A stretch of DNA of 64,000 nt, taken from NCBI GenBank assembly GCA_963277665.1, contig OY728120.1:426876138-426940137 (forward strand). The letters are read 5' to 3'. This document shows, piece by piece, positions 1 to 13,100 of the stretch (position 1 is the first letter of the stretch; every line of letters starts with the position of its first letter). Under the pieces are notes generated by a model, which worked only from the letters and a program-made list of their open reading frames with translations, did not search any database and was not told the DNA's origin. The position numbers and the translations under genes were made by a program. The DNA comes from Viscum album (Eukaryota; Streptophyta; Magnoliopsida; Santalales; Viscaceae).

Positions 1-3000
1 ATCATGGTAGTTGCAAAAAATTCCACTAATTGATTAACTCTAGCATGCTTAGGAGGAATACTACCTTGAAGTAGTCCTTCCTTTAACCTCCTTAATTCCT
101 ACATCTCTTCTTCTTCCTATGAAACCCGTTCCTCTAATGAGAGTGACTGGCCTTCTCCAGAGGTAGGGTGGGATGTAAATGGACTTTTACCATTTTCCAT
201 GGCATGTGCCTGTCTAGATTATGGAAGGAGTTGGTTATTTGAAGGCATACCTAGATTCTAGGTAAGCCTTTGATTTCGGGTATGTACACCTTCTTCATTT
301 GCCTCAGCATGTACTGCATTGTGGACAAGAACATCATCCTCTGATTCCCCTAAACTGGACTTATTTTCTGGAGGATCTTCTACAATGGTATTGATAAAAT
401 TTACTGACTCATAATGCATTGATGACATTCTATCAATTATTCTGCTAGATTTTCTCCCTTTGTGTCTTCTATGAGACTCTGTTCTCCTATATAAGGAATT
501 CCTTGGAACTATTTGGAGGATAGTTATCTGAAGGGAATCATTGGATAATTCAGTTATATGATTTCCTTCTAGCTTCTTCTCTAATCAGGAGAAAACTGAC
601 TTCCACTGAGGAGGGGATTGAAAATGGGAAAAATCCACCAGCCTTGTAGGCCGAGGTTGTTCTTGTTATTCTTATTCAAATCGTTGAACATTTTTTAATT
701 AATTCAAAGATTGATTTAGATGATCCCCCAGCCTCACAATCTGGGGTGATTCCTGAACTACTATAGCTGAAATATGTGCAAATGATCTTCTGATTTTGCG
801 GATTTGTTTCAGATGTTAGCTGGGTGCATTATATTACCATCATTTTCACCACCTGTTTTAGAAGATCGTTGTGCTATTTCATAAATTTTCATCCTCTGAC
901 GTTTGACATCCACTAAACGAGACGCTTTCTCAAGATTCTCATAGTCTTGTTGTAAAATTTGTTCAATAACTTCCTTTCTTTGAGCCTGATTATGATGAGA
1001 ACTGGTTGAGGCCTATTCTTGAGCATACATTTTATTACATACAAAACCAATTGATTGGGGCCGGTCATGGGAAATAACATTGCATGAAACCAATTTTGGC
1101 AGACTTTGCTAATTTTGGATTGCAGTGAAATGCAATGCTCCATATGAACCACATCCTCTGATGCGAACATTAAATGGGGAATCAGAAATTAATTGGCGTA
1201 TCCTCTTCATAGCATTAAGACATGTACGATGAAGGGTTCTCTATTGTTTTCCAACATTTGGATTTTGGGAAACTAAAAGAGATTCCAAGTAAATTTTTCA
1301 TTGAAACCCTTCTATTTGCATTATATGATTTTGATATTTATCATATGGTAAGAATTTTTTTTCAAATGACGAAGAGTTTTCAATAAGGTGAAACAAATGT
1401 CATGAATACAATATTCTGTCATCAATTCTAGAATATCAAACTGGGAATTTTCTGAAGGCCAGAACATGACTGCTATTTCTCAATTACCTAATTGTTTCCT
1501 CATGTTCAACACATCTCCATCATCTTCTACTAGTGGTTTCTCCACTTGGTATGACCAAAGTGGATGCTTTGTATTTGAGGATTAATGACTTAAGGGAGGT
1601 TCGGAGAATGATTGTTCCCTTAAGATGACTTCTGACCGAGAAAGTGTTTTACTTGTAAATGAAAAGGCATCAGACATGACTGGCCTTGTGTTTGCAAGTG
1701 CCTCGAGATAGGACGGTTTTCTTGTTACTACATTGTCAATTATAGAATTCTTTTGAAAATGTGAAATAGTACTACAGAGTGGATTTTCACATTGAAATCC
1801 ATCCTGGGGAGGATCACCATGGTTGATTACAACAAGGGATAAATCTTCTTTCTCCTTGGTCTTCTAGCCACACGGAGGGTTGTTGTGGCTCTCATCCAAT
1901 GATAGGCACTCTGGAATGACCGAATTTTCATGAAGTAAGTTTTAATAATGAAGTGTCTGTTGAGAAGCTTCAGAATTACAACTACCACTCCCAAAGCCTG
2001 GTAATGGTAGGGTAAGATCTTGAGCAGCAAGAAATAAATGTATGAGGGCTTCAAGAACTTCAGCATTCAGAGGAGCTAAATTACAGCTTGACACTTGATT
2101 TTTTAATGGTATTTTTTGGGATTTCTTCTTGGATGTTCTCTTATACTTAGTTGGGGCCACATGCTGGGAAAAGTGGTTATCATGGGCAGGTATATGAGCC
2201 TGTCTTGGATTAGTTACCAAAACAGACCGGCTACCTTCAATTGGAATGGGTGTATGTTCCCGATCATTTTGTTCGTATGATATAGGGGAGTATGCCCCAT
2301 GAACCTCCTAGACTAGAACAAAAGTGTGTATCTGCTATGGGATGGCATTCTGTTGTGTCATCCCATGTACGGAGAAAGATTTAAGGGTTTGTTCCCTTGA
2401 TACTGCTGAAGTAGTTGATAAAATATCATGACATGCTTCCAAAATATGGTCCGGGATATGAGTCTTCACTTTCACCATTTACAAGATGTGTTTAGTGACT
2501 TCAGCAGCAGATCATGAATATATGTCCATTCCATATCTAGAGTAGGTGTATGTGCCTGCTCCTGCTCTCCTTTTCCTGTCAACGGATATTGACAGTACTT
2601 ATGCCTAGGGGCAGAGAGTTGAGTCTGCTCCAAATTTGTCATCGGAGCTTTTTGACTAACTTCTCTAGGCTCTACCAAACAAGACTATTGGTAGACTGGA
2701 TAAAAAATGATAGGTGTATGTGCCTGCTGGATATTCTCTGTCATGTATGGTTGACGGGTTTCCTTCAATACTGGCAGACAAGACTGCTGACAGAATTGGT
2801 GATTATAAACAGGTGTATGTTCCTTCTTACCAGTTGCCACCATATTAGATTGGCGGGTCTCTTTAAATGCATTCAGACGATCCAGCTAACTGGATGATAA
2901 CATGTAAATAGGTGTATGTGCCTGTTCACAGTACTCCACCGGGTTTATCTGGTGGGATTGGTGGGTTGCTGTTAGATGAGACTACTGAGGAACAAAATTA

Positions 3001-3605
3001 GGATGAATGGGTGTATGTGCTTGCTCATTGTTTTCCATCAAGTTTGATCGATGGACTTCTCCAGGGGAGGTAGAGGTGAGAACCTGCTTCTTGTTAACCA
3101 GACGTTTTCCCTGGCAGTTTGTGATGCATTCCCGAGTATGAGAAACCCGGATCAAACATCTAGAGGCAACATCCACATCATGTTGGGAATCTACAACCGC
3201 ATGATTATAGCGGCAATTGCTGGTGAGGGTCCTCAAGAAGGAATCTTGTATTCTTTAAGTGAGGCCTTCAGTGACCTATTGATCTAACTACATGTAGTAT
3301 GGGAATGATTTATTGTTGCGTTCTGGGGATAATGACCTGAAACGGTTGGAAATGGTGGTTGGCACCGTTTTCTTCTATATCATTTGTCATTGTTGGCCAG
3401 ATGATTGAGGATTATTGTTGACCTGGAGGGCCTGTCCAGAAGCCTCCAAAGTCGGAATTGTACTGTGTTGGCGATATTCCATTATCAGTACATTGGAGAC
3501 CCAACATTGCAGACACTGGGTTGGAGATAACATCTTTCCCGTGGATGGAGGTTCTACTTGAGAAGCAGTCTGGAAGTTCATAGATGTTGTCTTTGAGAAA
3601 GACAT
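1..3605 (-). pseudogene. Degenerate open frame upstream of gag, with HTP repeats (left copy)
   Basis: The product is unrecognised. In Ogre/Tat-lineage elements an extra frame of unknown function can precede gag, and this region fits that position. Its N-terminal part (3387-3605) has the SPTQCLQCWVSN and EYRQHSTIPTLEASGQAL segments also found in the right copy. From 3040 to 2180 a short motif (Q/E)AHTP recurs about seven times, near 3020, 2920, 2820, 2715, 2555, 2255 and 2190. A lysine-rich stretch (KYKRTSKKKSQK, near 2130) follows. Further on, a segment around 900-1170 matches the part of the right copy near 60360-60650. Multiple stops and frameshifts break it. It shares a TAG in the context QE-stop-AS with the right copy. 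Confidence 0.6.
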
Positions 3606-3770
3606 TCATTGGATTGAAGGGAATTCTGTGGAAAACTGAGAACAACAACAAGTTATATTAAAGTGACATCTTTTCAGATAGATAAATTCATGATTAATTC
3701 CTTTATCTGGCCTTCCTTTATCAATTTATAGGGGCCTAACATGTGTTTAATATTATTAACTTGGTTAAAG

Positions 3771-3789
3771 ATTCACGTCGGGTTCACCA
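3771..3789 (-). other. Primer binding site (left copy)
   Basis: Minus strand TGGTGAACCCGACGTGAAT lies 4 nt inside the LTR end. It begins with the TGG that pairs with a tRNA 3' CCA. The right copy has TGGTGAAACCAACGTGAA in the same place, so this version looks less mutated. I do not assign the priming tRNA with certainty; it is not initiator tRNA-Met. Confidence 0.65.
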
Positions 3790-3793
3790 TTTT

Positions 3794-6181
3794 TGTTTCA
3801 TAGGTCCTTGAAACATGATATTCTAAATTTAAGAATCCTTGTTTCAGGCGTTTTTCTTAGATATATTCATGGAACCAGAAACATCCAATGGTTAATTATC
3901 CAAATAGGACTTGCTTTCCAAAGGCAGACGTTCGTTACGTTTTGAACTTTACAATACTTAAGAACATGCATTGGTCGAGAGGGTGGGAGGTCGGACTCAT
4001 CACACCCTTTTTGGGGGGAATTATTGTCTACTCCTGGACTCTCTGAAATTAAAATATTTTCATGAATCCTTATTAATTCCCCATGTATATCCTAAGTATC
4101 CCTTGGAATTTAAAATCACTTATATAACATGTATTAAATTTTAGAATTATCAGTATGTATTCGAGGTTTTCCAAAAATGGTATCCTTTAATATATTGATT
4201 AGAGATTATTTTAATCATCATTTATGATGTTACTGGTTTTTAATCAACTTAGTGGGGAACTTTGGAGTTTATTGTCATCGAGGGAGACGAAGGTTTGTTT
4301 TGATCTTGGGATGATGCTCATAAAATGAGCTACCTACATATCCTTGTGATAGGAATTAGAACCCTCATAGTTCGATGACACTTAATGGGACACCTCATAC
4401 CTTTTAATGTCATGTGATAAGGACCTCTAAGAAGAAGGTGCTTAGTTACCACTTAATGTGGGAATTATATAAAAAACACCCCAAGGAACTTGGAAAGGAT
4501 ATGGGTTTCTAGGATGGATATGGGTTTCCAAGTAAGATAATGCTCTTTTGTGAATATGGTTCAAAGAGAAAGGGTTGATTTTAGGTGTTGGGATTGAACC
4601 TTAAGAAGGCTTCCTATGTACCCCATATGGTTGGGAATCAAAGCCCATGTAGTTCGATAAATCTCATGGGAGAGTATAGTCCTCTGAGAAAAATGAGTTC
4701 GGGCATACTTCCTGAAAAAGGATTCCTTGATGATTTGAGGATTGAATTTGGGGATTAATTCCAAAAAAGGATTCCCAAATTGGGGGAATTAGGGGTCGAT
4801 TCTTGAGGAGGATATCCAGTGAGCTCGGGCTCTGAAAGAGCTTTCTACGTATCCTGGTTTGAAGAGGAATCAGAGTTCTCGTAGTTCCATCAAGTGTAAA
4901 TTGTTGTGATCATGACAAATCCCTAAGCCCACAAGAGTCATGTTCAGTGTGAGAAACAAGAGAATGTAAAAGATTCAACAAATGTATTCACACTTTCAAA
5001 ATTTTCCTCCATGTTGATGGAAGAGGGCGCATCGATGATGGAAGAGGGTGGGGTGAAGAGCCTTCCCTCTATTCAATTTATATTGGACAAGGGTCTAATT
5101 TAAGGAAGAAGGGGTGAAGGTGAGGGGCTTATACTGGGATGGCTGCCATGAAATTGATCTTGGAAGGATAGGGAGACTTATACTATGCTTACACAGAATG
5201 GAAAGTGGGAAGTGTACCTTCTTTACCAGAGACCTATGGCTATGGGTCATCTTTTCACAAAGGGAGAGGTCAGGACCCAAAATCCCCTCCAAACCGGGAA
5301 CTTCACAACACTGTTCATGGGAGAAAGGCCCATGTGGCTATGGATATAAAAACCCTCAAGAATCCCCTGAATCTGAACCCCATTGTGGAAAAAATGTGGG
5401 AAGCATCTGAGTGTGGACATAAAACCCAAATAGGAGACATGATGAGGTTTCATACAAAAAGATTAGGTGAAGTCAGGAGGTTTATGAGGACTCAACATAG
5501 CCCTTTTCAGATAAGGGAACCAAGGGAGGAGATACCCTACCATGAATGGCTTTTAAGAATGGTATTTAAAACAAGTTGTGTAGGTACCTCATGTAGGTAT
5601 TCCACGTAGGTTTCCCGCAGTGCTCTAACGCACAGGTATTGGGCATAGGTAATTTGCATAGATGGACTAGACAGATATACTGCGTAGGTATGAATGAGGA
5701 CTGAAGAATGTGAAGAACTTTAAAACATTCCTATTCCCTTTAATTATCCCTTATTTTGTAGTTTATAGAACTACATGAGAAAATTTGAGAGGTATAGGCG
5801 AAAGGGGTATGCAATGTGAGCTTCATAGAGTCGTTCAAAATTTTTCAGTCCTAAAACAGGGAGCCCAAGGGTCCTATTTATAGGCACAAATAGTCCTGGA
5901 TGATGAAACATTGGTCACGTAGGTATGTTGCGTAGCTCCACCATGCAGGTTCTCCATGTAAAGGCATCCCAAATCTTCTCATGCATTGTTCAGATGTGTA
6001 GCTATTTTGCGAAGCTCGGCCGCATAGCTCTCTCGTGAAGCTGGGCCGCGGAGTTCTCTCGCAAACCATGGCCATGTAGCTCACTCCTGAAGTTTCTTGA
6101 TGTTACTACATTGCGTAGAGAATGGGAGTCTTTGTTTATGTTTTCTTTGCACCATTTGAGTATTTTTAAGGAGTGTCAATA
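3794..6181 (-). repeat. 5' LTR of left Tat/Ogre-like copy
   Basis: About 2.39 kb. On the minus strand it starts TATTGACACTCC, against TGTTGACGCTCC in the right copy, so the canonical TG has become TA. It ends ACA, followed by AAAA and the primer site. It has a TATA box (5873-5882) and clusters of short repeats on both sides of it (GTAGCTC-type at 5930-6110, GTAGGTAT-type at 5580-5700). A long R/U5 holds degenerate repeats that match the right LTR, such as the segment by the TTGTTTCTCACAC block near 4950. Boundaries come from comparison with the right copy; no target duplication can be tested because the other end is outside the window. Confidence 0.75.
5873..5882 (-). promoter_or_regulatory. 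LTR TATA box (left copy)
   Basis: Minus strand reads TATAAATAGG preceded by TGCC, the same context as the TGCCTATAAATAGA of the right LTR at the same relative place. Conservation between two diverged LTRs supports a Pol II core promoter. Transcription would start about 25-30 nt downstream, towards lower coordinates. Confidence 0.7.
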
Positions 6182-6563
6182 GTTACAGAAAACTTCTCAT
6201 TGCTAATAAATATGGAACATTTTATAGGTTTACATAGTTATCTGTCATTTGACGAAAATACTGTTTATATTAAAATTGCTAACCAGGGGTGTGGTTATAG
6301 GTTCCACTTCTATTATTATACCACCTTCCAGATTTAATCACATAAGGTTAGGTATATTGTATCATACCATCATTCCAATACAATCATCATCCCTAAAATC
6401 ATTTTTTCTAGACTGAAAATCTTTATACTGAATCTTATAGACAAATCAACCTTCAGATTACTGATTATTTCATTCACTATACCAGCTCTATGTATTTCAA
6501 TAATGTAATGTATAGGGATGGTGAAACTCACATCATAAAAAACCATTTATTTACTAAGTGTGT
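6182..6563 (-). pseudogene. Possible Ty1/copia integrase 3' remnant
   Basis: This 380 bp segment lies between the left Tat/Ogre LTR and the CACTA left end. Read on the minus strand with frameshifts it gives HLVNK and later ISNLKV. These resemble the LVNRSP and YSNLKVFG stretches expected just after the copia integrase part preserved at 18971-19500. If the CACTA were removed, the two parts would join in the right order and strand. The match is weak and frame-hopping, so this rests mainly on position. Confidence 0.35.
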
Positions 6564-6589
6564 CACAAACACCAGGGAAAAAATATTTA

Positions 6590-7025
6590 ACATGTCGGAA
6601 TTTTTGACGTCTGTTATATATAACTGACGTGATATATCGATCAAGATCCATATTTTAAATCGGTTATTTTATTGCCAACATAAAATATATAGATATTAGC
6701 TTTTTTAAGTCGGTTATTGTATAACCCACATGAAAATCGACTCTGGAGTGCTTTATCACATCTGTTTTTTATAACCGACATGATAAATGAATGCTCGGCA
6801 CTTTACCAAGTCAGTTATAAAAAACCGACATGATAATGCAAATCTCAGCAATTTATCACGTCGGTATAAAGTGAAATAAATCACGTCATTTATAAAATAA
6901 CCGACGTGATAAATTGTTTTCAACACTGGTTATTAAATAACCGAAATTATAAACATTAAAAAAAATAGTTTACCACATTGGTTATTAAATAACCGATGTG
7001 ATAAATCTTTTAAATCATTTATCAC
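6590..7025. repeat. CACTA left subterminal repeats
   Basis: At least ten partly palindromic units combine TTTATCAC(A/G)TCGGTTAT with ATAACCGACGTGATAAA in alternating orientation at roughly 35-70 bp spacing. Arrays of this kind are the usual binding region for the TNPA-type accessory protein in En/Spm elements; that role here is inferred from the family. Confidence 0.8.
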
Positions 7026-7418
7026 ACCCCATATTCAGTCATTCTGTTTTCTTCGATCAGGCGACCTGTGACTCATCTCTCTTGCGCAGAAAACCTAGAA
7101 TCGATTCTTCGAAGTCGTTCCCTCCAGCCTCATTTTTCCAACATCATTCTTAATATTTATTATTATCAGATCTATCAGGTTGACTCACAACACTCAAGTA
7201 ATCCTTAAATGACTCATTTTCAGTTTTTTTCCGCAATGCCCTAAGCTAATTTTTTGAGATGTTATTTTTCTTTGTTCTTGCTATCATTGTTAGTTTCATA
7301 GTGTTCATCTATACCATGCTAAATTATTTTCTGGTAAAATAATCCTATGGAAGTGATATCAACCATGTTTATGATTTATGTGTGTTATATTTTGTGTGTG
7401 TGTGCATACAAGGGGTTT
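7026..7418. other. Spacer between subterminal repeats and G-rich array
   Basis: About 390 bp of ordinary composition. It includes a pyrimidine-rich stretch (7080-7180) that could be a transcribed leader. I see no coding potential or named site. The last 30 bp become TGTG-rich and grade into the minisatellite. Confidence 0.4.
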
Positions 7419-7422
7419 CCAT

Positions 7423-8466
7423 GGGGTGGGGGGGGGGGGGGTTGTGCAAGTTGGTGGGGGTGTCCAGGGGGGTTGGGTGGGTATTCCAGTTGGGTGGGGG
7501 TGTCCAGGGGGTGTCAATGGTGGTGAGGGTGGTGTCCAGGGGGGTGTGGGGGTAGTCCATGGGGGTGTGGGGGATGTCAAAGGGGGTGGGGGTGGAGTCT
7601 AGGGGGTGTGGGGGCTGTCTATGGGGGGTGGGGGCTGTCCAAAGGGTTTGGGTTGTCGAGGGTGTCCATGGAGTGGGGGGGAGTGCATGGGTGTGTGTGG
7701 GGGGGTCTAAGGGGGTGGGGGTGGGTGTTAAAGGGGTGGGGGATGTCCAAGGGGATGGGTGGATTGTTTAGTGCGTTTGGGGGGTTTTTCTGTGGGGGGG
7801 GGGGGGGTGTCCAGAGGATTGGGGTTGTCCATGGGGGTGTCCAAGGGGGTAGGGGGTGGGGTTGGTGTCTAGGAGGGGTGGGGTGGTGTGCAGGAGGGGT
7901 GGGGGTGTCCAAGGGGGTGGGGGGATATCTAGAGGGGTGGGTGGTTGTCTATGGGGTGGGGGTGTCTAGAGGGATGGAGGGGGGGGGGGCTATCCAAGGG
8001 GTGGTGGTGTCCAGGGGGTGTCCAAGGTGGGGGAGGCAGTCCAGGGATGTGTGGGGGGGGGTCCAAGGGGGTGGGGGGTGGGGGTGGGTGTCCAAGGGGG
8101 TGGGGGTTGTCCATGGGTGTGGGTGGGGGGTGTCCAAGGGGGTGGGTGCATGTTCAGAGGGTTTGGGGGGGTTGTCCGGGGGGTTGTCCAGAGGGTTGGG
8201 GTGTCCAAGGGGGTAGGAGGTGGGGGTTGTATCCAGGAGGGGTGGGGGTGTCCCAGGGGGTGGGGGGCTGTCTAGAGGTGTGGGGAGTTGTCCAGGGGGT
8301 GGGTGGGGGGCTGTCTAGAAGGGTGGGGGTTGTCCAAGGGGGTGGTGGTGTTCATGGGGTGTCCAAGGTGGTGGGGGTGGTGTCCAGGGGTGGGTATCCA
8401 AGGGGGTGGTGTTGTCCAGGGGGTGTCCAAGGGGGTGAGGGTGGTGTCCAAGGGGGTGGGGGTAAG
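7423..8466 (+). repeat. G-rich minisatellite, left block 1
   Basis: Tandem degenerate units of roughly 15-30 bp on the pattern GGGGGTGTCCAAGGGGGTG, with the whole G-run burden on the plus strand. Runs of five to more than ten G recur for about 1 kb, so many potential G-quadruplexes are present. Long open frames on both strands here, rich in Gly/Val/Trp or in Pro/Thr/His, are a by-product of the repeat and not genes. The array stops at 8466. It resumes briefly at 8563-8596 inside 600 bp of ordinary AT-rich sequence. Confidence 0.93.
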
Positions 8467-9090
8467 TTTCAGTTGGGATTGATTATTGCATCGTGGTTTT
8501 TGATATTATGACATGATGATTGTATTATTTCATGGAAATTTGTCTATAATTTATTAGTGTTGTTTAAGGGGGTGGGGGTGGTGTCCAAGGGGGTCGATAC
8601 AGTCTATGTTTGAAGTTTATTCTATGATTTTTAGGGATTCAAGTATTATGAAAAGATGACGGGTGTTGCAATAAGATTCTATTTGGTTATATATATATTG
8701 ACCAATCATTGTTTATGAGGAAATTATGGGTTATGGCGGAGACCATGTCGTGGTTTTCAAAGATGTTCAGTTATCCTGACCCCATAATGCCATGATGATA
8801 GGCTTTACACTGTGATTTTCTCCATCTGATTTTTTATTTTAAATTCGATTTGATTCTCAGGTTTACTCGATTTTTTACTATTTTCTATCAACCATTGGAG
8901 TCCCCATGGTTTTCATGGATTCCATGGAATTTCCATAAATATGTAACTTATTCCATGTTCTTCTACCTTTATTCTTTGTTTATTTTTTTCTTCTTCATCC
9001 ACTTCTTCTTCTCCTTTATTAATTTTATTATTAGGGATGTTTGGTCATTTTGAAATTGATGTTTTAATAGTAATCAATGTGTTCTAGGGT
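8467..9090. other. Unique spacer between G-rich blocks
   Basis: AT-rich and non-repetitive apart from a single pair of G-rich units at 8563-8596. No gene or site recognised. Confidence 0.5.
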
Positions 9091-9772
9091 TATTAGGAGG
9101 GGTGGGGGTGTCCAAGGGTTTGTGGGGGGGGGGGGGTGTCCAAGGGTTTGTGGGGGGATGTCTAGAGGGTTGGGGGCTGTCTCGGGGGTGGGGCTATCCA
9201 GAGGGGTGGGGGCTGTCCAAGGGGGATGTTGGTGTCTGGGGGTGTCCAAGGGGGTGGTGGGTGGTGTTCAAAAGGGTGGGGGTGTCTAGGGGGTTGGGGG
9301 TGTCCAGGGTTGTGTCCTAGGGGGTGGGGGTGGGGGTAGTGTCTAGAAGGGGTGGGGGTGTCAAAGGGGTGGGGGTGCCCAAGGGGTGGGGGTGTCTAGA
9401 GGGGTGGGGGATGCCCATAGGGTTGGGGGGGGGTTGTCCAACAGAGTGGTGGTGTCCAGGGAGTGTCCAAGGGGGTGGGGGTAGTGTACAGGGGGTTGGG
9501 GGCTTTCCAAGGGGTGGTGGTGTCTAGGGGGTGTCCAAGGGGGTGGGGGTGGTGTCCAATGGGGTGGGGGTGGCGTCCAAGGGGTGGGGGTGTTGTCCAA
9601 GGGGGTCAGGGTGTCCAGGGGGTGGTGGTGGTGTCTAAGTGGGTGGGGTTGTCTTCCAAGGGGGTAGGGGTGTCCAAGGGGTGGGGGTGGTGTCTAAGTG
9701 GGTGGGGGTGATGTCTAGGGGGTGGGGGTGGTGTCCAGGGGGTTGGGGGTTGTCCATAGGGGGGGGGGTTCC
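9091..9772 (+). repeat. G-rich minisatellite, left block 2
   Basis: Same unit family and same strand as the block at 7423-8466, separated from it by about 620 bp of non-repetitive DNA. Units GGGGGTGTCCAAGG and GGTGGTGTCTAGG alternate. It ends 350 bp before the transposase gene. No real gene lies in it. Confidence 0.92.
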
Positions 9773-10122
9773 ATATGATTCAAATCGTTAGGATCTGTGT
9801 ATGTTTCAGCAGTGAATGTATACATATTTTAATATTTATACTTCATATTTCTTGTTTATGGAAGGGTAAATTTGGTATCCAGTTTTTCATGGATGTATTT
9901 TTTGTGAACCATAAGAATAAATGATCCAAGTTGAATTTGAAACTGTTATATCTAACTATATTTAATTTTTAAAATCATATTCAAGCATGTTTTTTTAAAT
10001 ACGCATAAATTTTTTTTATATTTCAAAATTGATTTACATTAAAATTATGATTTTTTTTATATAAACATATATTTGTCTTATCTTAAAAATATGTATAATC
10101 TTTATACTTGTTATAGGTAATA
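9773..10122. other. Spacer upstream of the CACTA transposase
   Basis: 350 bp of AT-rich DNA ending with a splice-acceptor-like TTATAG (10111-10116) just before the transposase start. A short untranslated exon upstream is possible but not identified. Confidence 0.35.
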
Positions 10123-13100
10123 ATGAGTTGAATTTGGATTATGACACATCGAATTAGCAATGAATATGAGGAAGGTGTTGATTCCTTTTTGGAATTTGCT
10201 AAATAGAATCTTCCAAGTAGTGACATTTTTTTGCTGTACATACCTGAAATGCTTGAATATAAAGAAGTTGAAAAGTAGAGAGATAAAAGATCATCTGATT
10301 TTTCATGTCGTTAATCTGAGTTACAGTCCTTGGATTTGGCATGGTGAAATTGGACGAAATGTCACTGATGATGATGATTCACAAGATGGTAACTCTGATG
10401 GAATTGAAGAAATGATTTGTGAAATTTTAGCAGAACAAATTGAGATAGAACCAACAGTTGCGCATATATATGGTGACACTGAAAAACCATTATTTCCTGG
10501 TTGTAAAAATTTTATGGTTTTTTCGGTGGTGTTGAGATTGATTAACTTGATGGCGAAACATGTATGGAGTGACAAAAGTATTTCAGACCTGCTACAATTG
10601 ATGAATGACATTCTTCCAAAAGATAACAATCTTCCAGATTCACATTATAATTCCAAGAAAATATTATTCCTGATGGGATTTGGATACAAGAAAGTAAATT
10701 CCTGTCTGAATGACTATATGATATATAAGAATGAATATGAATTTCTATCAGAGTGTCTTATATGTGGGACATCACGGTATAAGGTGAAAGGAAAATCACA
10801 TGCTGATGTAGAGATTACAAATATACCTTCAAAGTTATTTTGGTATATTCCTATAATTCATCATTTCAAATATTTATTTCCTAATTCATGTGATGAAAAA
10901 AGGTTAATATGGAATGCTGATGAGCGGTTATGTGATGGAAAAATACGTCATCCAGCTGATTGTCCACAATGGAAGAAAATTGATGAGCAGTATCCTACAT
11001 TTGGAAATGAAGTTAGAAATCTTATACTATGGTTGTGCATAGATGGAAGGAATCCATACCGATCCCTCTGTAGCAGACATAGTTCATGGCCTATTTTATT
11101 GGTAATTTATAACCTCTCTCCTGATGTTTGTATGAAGTGAAAATTTTTCATGTTGAGTATAATGATCTTTGGTCTGAAGAAACCTAGGAATGATATTGAT
11201 GTTTTCTTTTCTCTATCAATTGATGATTTGATACTTTTATGGGAGGATGGTATTAGGGTGTATGATTCTTAAAAAATGAAATATTTTCAACTGCATGCAA
11301 TGCTTTTGTTCACTATAAATAACTTCCCATCATATGGAAATTTTTCTGGATACAACGTTAAAGGGCATTAAGCATGTCCAATTTTCTAACAGAAGATTTC
11401 ATATTGTCAATTGCATCATTGGAGAAAAAAAAATGTACACGGGTCTTTGAATGTTTTTTCTTGTGGATCACTCTTATAGAAGACTAAAATAGGCATTCAA
11501 TGGCTCATAATAATTTGATATTTCTCAAAAACCTTTATCCCCTAATCTGTATTTTTAGAGGGTGGAAAACCTTGATGTGACATTGGAAAAGACACAGAAA
11601 TATGGTAATGATAGACATATTTGGAAGAAAAGGTCAATATTTTTTAAGTTACCATATTGGTGATATAATGAATATAAACAAAATATTGATGTCCTTCACG
11701 TGGAGAAGAATATCTATAATAATTTGATTGGAAAATTGTTAGATATTAAAGGAAAGACAAAATATGGGTTGAATGAAAGAATAGACTTACTATCAATGGG
11801 AATACGTTTGGAGTTAGCTCCCACTTCCAGTGGAAGATGATCATTTCTTCCACCGACTTGTCGTACATTATCCAAGAGGGATAAAATTGGATTTTTTCAG
11901 TGTCTTCATGATATCAAAGTGCCTCAAGGTTATTCTTCAAATGTAAAAAATTTTGTCTCATTGAAGGACTTGAAGTTAATAGGTATGAAATCTCATGATT
12001 TTGACGTCATGATGCAACAACTTCTACCAGTTTCATTGTGTGGAATATTTCCTATCTGTGTTAGAAAGACTATAATGAAGTTGTGTCATTTTTTCAATTC
12101 AATTTGTAATAAGGTGATTGATGTGAATTCTTTGAAAATTTTGGAAAAGGATGAAATTTGTACACTTTGTCAATTTGAAATGTATTTTCCTCTAACTATT
12201 TTTGATATAATTATGCATTTAATGATTCATCTGGTTCGAGAAATAATGTATTATGGACCTGTATATCTTTGTTGGATCTATCCTTTTGAAAGGTATATGA
12301 AAATATTGAAGTGGTATGTTAAGAATCAATATCTACCTGAAGCCTCCATTATTGAAAAGTATATTTCTGAAGAGGTTGTAGAGTTTTGTACGAGCTACTT
12401 GGCTGTGGCGCAACACATAGGATTGGATCCATCTTGCCATGAATGAGTTAATAATGAGGGAAAGGGGATTCATGGCTTGAAAGTCAAATCATTGTCAGTT
12501 GAACAGATGAAGAAGTTAGAATCATACATCATGAATAACATAGCTGATGCACAACCGTATATCACATTGCATATTAATGAGTTGAAACAATGTAATCCAA
12601 AGAAGAAAGGAATGTGGATATTGAATGATCACAACAATTTTTTTTTCATGGTTTAAAAATAACATACTTGGTAGATAAAATATATTAGAGACATTAAAAT
12701 GGGCATTGGGTGGTCCATGTTTAAATTCGATAACATGGTTTGGTTATGACATTAATGGTTATAAATTTCATACGAAAGACCAGGACAATAGAAGTGCAGT
12801 TCAAGAATATTGTTGTATTGGTGTTTGTATAAGCAATTCATTTTTTGAGTTCTAAGGAAAGAAACACAATTTATGCATCATGTGTATATTATGGAGTGAT
12901 TGAAGGCATATGGGAGGTTGATTACTTTAAAATTAAAGTTCATATTTTTAACTGTAAATGGTTTATCGGTAACAACAGTGTCAGGCACGAGGAATTTGGA
13001 ATGAAAGTTGTTAATCTGAATATATTTGAAGACACAACTGATTCTTTTATAATGGAAACACATGAAAAACAAATTTTCTATGTAGTAGATCAATCAGATA

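Larger units (their letters stand above)
1..6181 (-). mobile_element. Tat/Ogre-like Ty3/gypsy retrotransposon, left copy, 5' portion
   Basis: This is the 5' part of a long gypsy-class LTR retrotransposon read on the minus strand: LTR (3794-6181), primer site (3771-3789), then a broken reading frame running to the window edge. It matches, in inverted orientation, the copy at 55522-64000 over LTR, primer site and upstream open frame. For example, the peptide around LQCWVSN and TIPTLEASGQALQVNN (near 3430-3560) is paralleled at 58080-58200. Position 1 corresponds to about 61535 of the right copy, so gag and pol lie outside the window. The Tat/Ogre assignment comes from the gag and protease of the right copy, so it is inferred here. 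Every frame is interrupted, so it is a relic. Confidence 0.85.

Noticed and set aside
5114..5609. Overlapping plus-strand frames of 98 and 134 codons
   Set aside because: They lie antisense within the R/U5 part of the left LTR, are not conserved as protein in the right LTR, and show no motif.
6475..6480. CACTAT at 6475 as the left end of the first CACTA
   Set aside because: The sequence after it lacks the subterminal repeats and does not resemble the right terminus; the CACAAACACCAGGG start near 6564, directly next to the repeats, fits better, though it is itself degenerate.
7359..8511. Long open frames on both strands rich in Gly/Val/Trp or Pro/Thr/His (up to 202 codons)
   Set aside because: They follow the period of the G-rich minisatellite, overlap one another in several frames and show no domain; artefacts of repeat composition.
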